Source: Bacteroidota bacterium (GTDB lineage: Bacteria > Bacteroidota > Bacteroidia > B-17B0 > Aurantibacillaceae). Taken from it: DNA of 64,000 nucleotides. Location: assembly GCA_030681615.1 (NCBI GenBank), contig JAUXSA010000035.1, positions 1 to 64,000 on the forward strand, given 5' to 3'. Position numbers and translations under genes: made by a program. The first letter of the stretch is position 1. Each line of letters opens with the position of its first letter. This document shows positions 63,636 to 64,000 of the stretch, piece by piece. The notes beneath the pieces are model-generated. The model worked only from the letters and a program-made list of their open reading frames with translations. It did not search any database and was not told the DNA's origin.

Positions 63636-64000
63636 CTGAAGGCCTTTAAAATATTCATTCCGGTAGTAGTTCTAACCCTTGTTTCGTGCGATGGGTTTAA
63701 TAAATTGCTTAAAAGCAATAACTATGAACTTAAAATGACCAAGGCTAAGGAATATTACGATAAAGAACATTATATAAAAGCTTCGCAATTATACGAAGAA
63801 CTTATACCTGTAGTAAAAGGTACCGAAAAGGCTGAAGAGGTGTATTACTATTACTCCTGGAGTGAATACAATATGGGCGATTTTATAATTAGCCAATACC
63901 ATTTTAAGAATTTTAGCAAACAATTTCCGGCAAGTAAACATGCCGAAGAATGTTATTTTATGAATGCATATTGCTATTTCCTAACTTCAGCGAACTATAA
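63636..64000 (+). CDS. bamD: outer-membrane assembly lipoprotein BamD, 5' part (runs off the window)
   Basis: The frame reads LKAFKIFIPVVVLTLVSC-DG, a lipoprotein signal with lipobox Cys18, followed by TPR-type helices typical of BamD (KAKEYYDKEHYIKASQLYEELI, AEEVYYYYSWSEYNMGDFI, FSKQFPASKHAEECYFM). It is part of the BAM complex that inserts beta-barrel proteins in the outer membrane. Oddity: the frame has a stop at 63612-63614 and no ATG, GTG or TTG before the lipobox, so translation probably starts at CTG 63636 (or ATT 63624). The gene continues to the right of the window. Confidence 0.82.
   Translation, partial: MKAFKIFIPVVVLTLVSCDGFNKLLKSNNYELKMTKAKEYYDKEHYIKASQLYEELIPVVKGTEKAEEVYYYYSWSEYNMGDFIISQYHFKNFSKQFPASKHAEECYFMNAYCYFLTSANY

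Overview
The window is chromosomal DNA of a member of the Bacteroidota. The evidence is type IX secretion (T9SS) cargo with both type A and type B C-terminal sorting domains, PorP/SprF- and PorE-like partners, promoters with the TAnnTTTG -7 box of this phylum, an AT-rich composition, a DUF2723 glycosyltransferase, and ClpC/ClpS with Bacteroidota-style PurB and MtaB. Family or genus cannot be settled from the sequence.

Left part, 1-10147: the right end of a non-ribosomal peptide (NRPS) gene cluster, all on the + strand. The last NRPS subunit (epimerization domain, then a final condensation domain, no thioesterase) is followed by a CmlA-type diiron beta-hydroxylase, a PvdE/SyrD-type peptide exporter, a type II thioesterase, an Sfp-type phosphopantetheinyl transferase, a PvdQ-like Ntn-hydrolase acylase and a small membrane protein. 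Together these would activate carriers, hydroxylate a carrier-bound amino acid, clear stalled carriers, export the peptide and trim its acyl chain outside the cytoplasm.

10148-15707: a NodB deacetylase, a DUF2723 (TMEM260-like O-mannosyltransferase) gene broken by one in-frame TAA, and a 1.36-kb gene-free AT-rich stretch. That stretch ends in a 3' fragment of a tRNA-Met(CAT) with its terminator, which looks like an attachment-site scar. Everything to its left, including the NRPS cluster, may be a genomic island.

15708-30066: rpe; a pappalysin-like protein with mutated zinc motif; a T9SS locus (PKD-repeat type B protein, PorP/SprF protein, PorE-like OmpA protein) with an IS200-like RAYT transposase and REP hairpins inserted in it; a phosphodiesterase; parAB; an MBL hydrolase; an FMN reductase.

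30126-48936: housekeeping genes (purB, mtaB, an M48 lipoprotein protease, clpS, clpC, gyrA, a TPR protein, htpG) around a second very large type B protein built from a threefold 693-bp super-repeat.

49102-64000: a response regulator/histidine kinase pair next to a USP-like protein and a SulP permease, with 11-bp-phased direct repeats in front of the latter two. Then come a papain-like amidase plus a 2218-residue TPR/PD40/coiled-coil/SPOR-like protein, two type A T9SS proteins, and the start of bamD, which has no ATG, GTG or TTG start codon.
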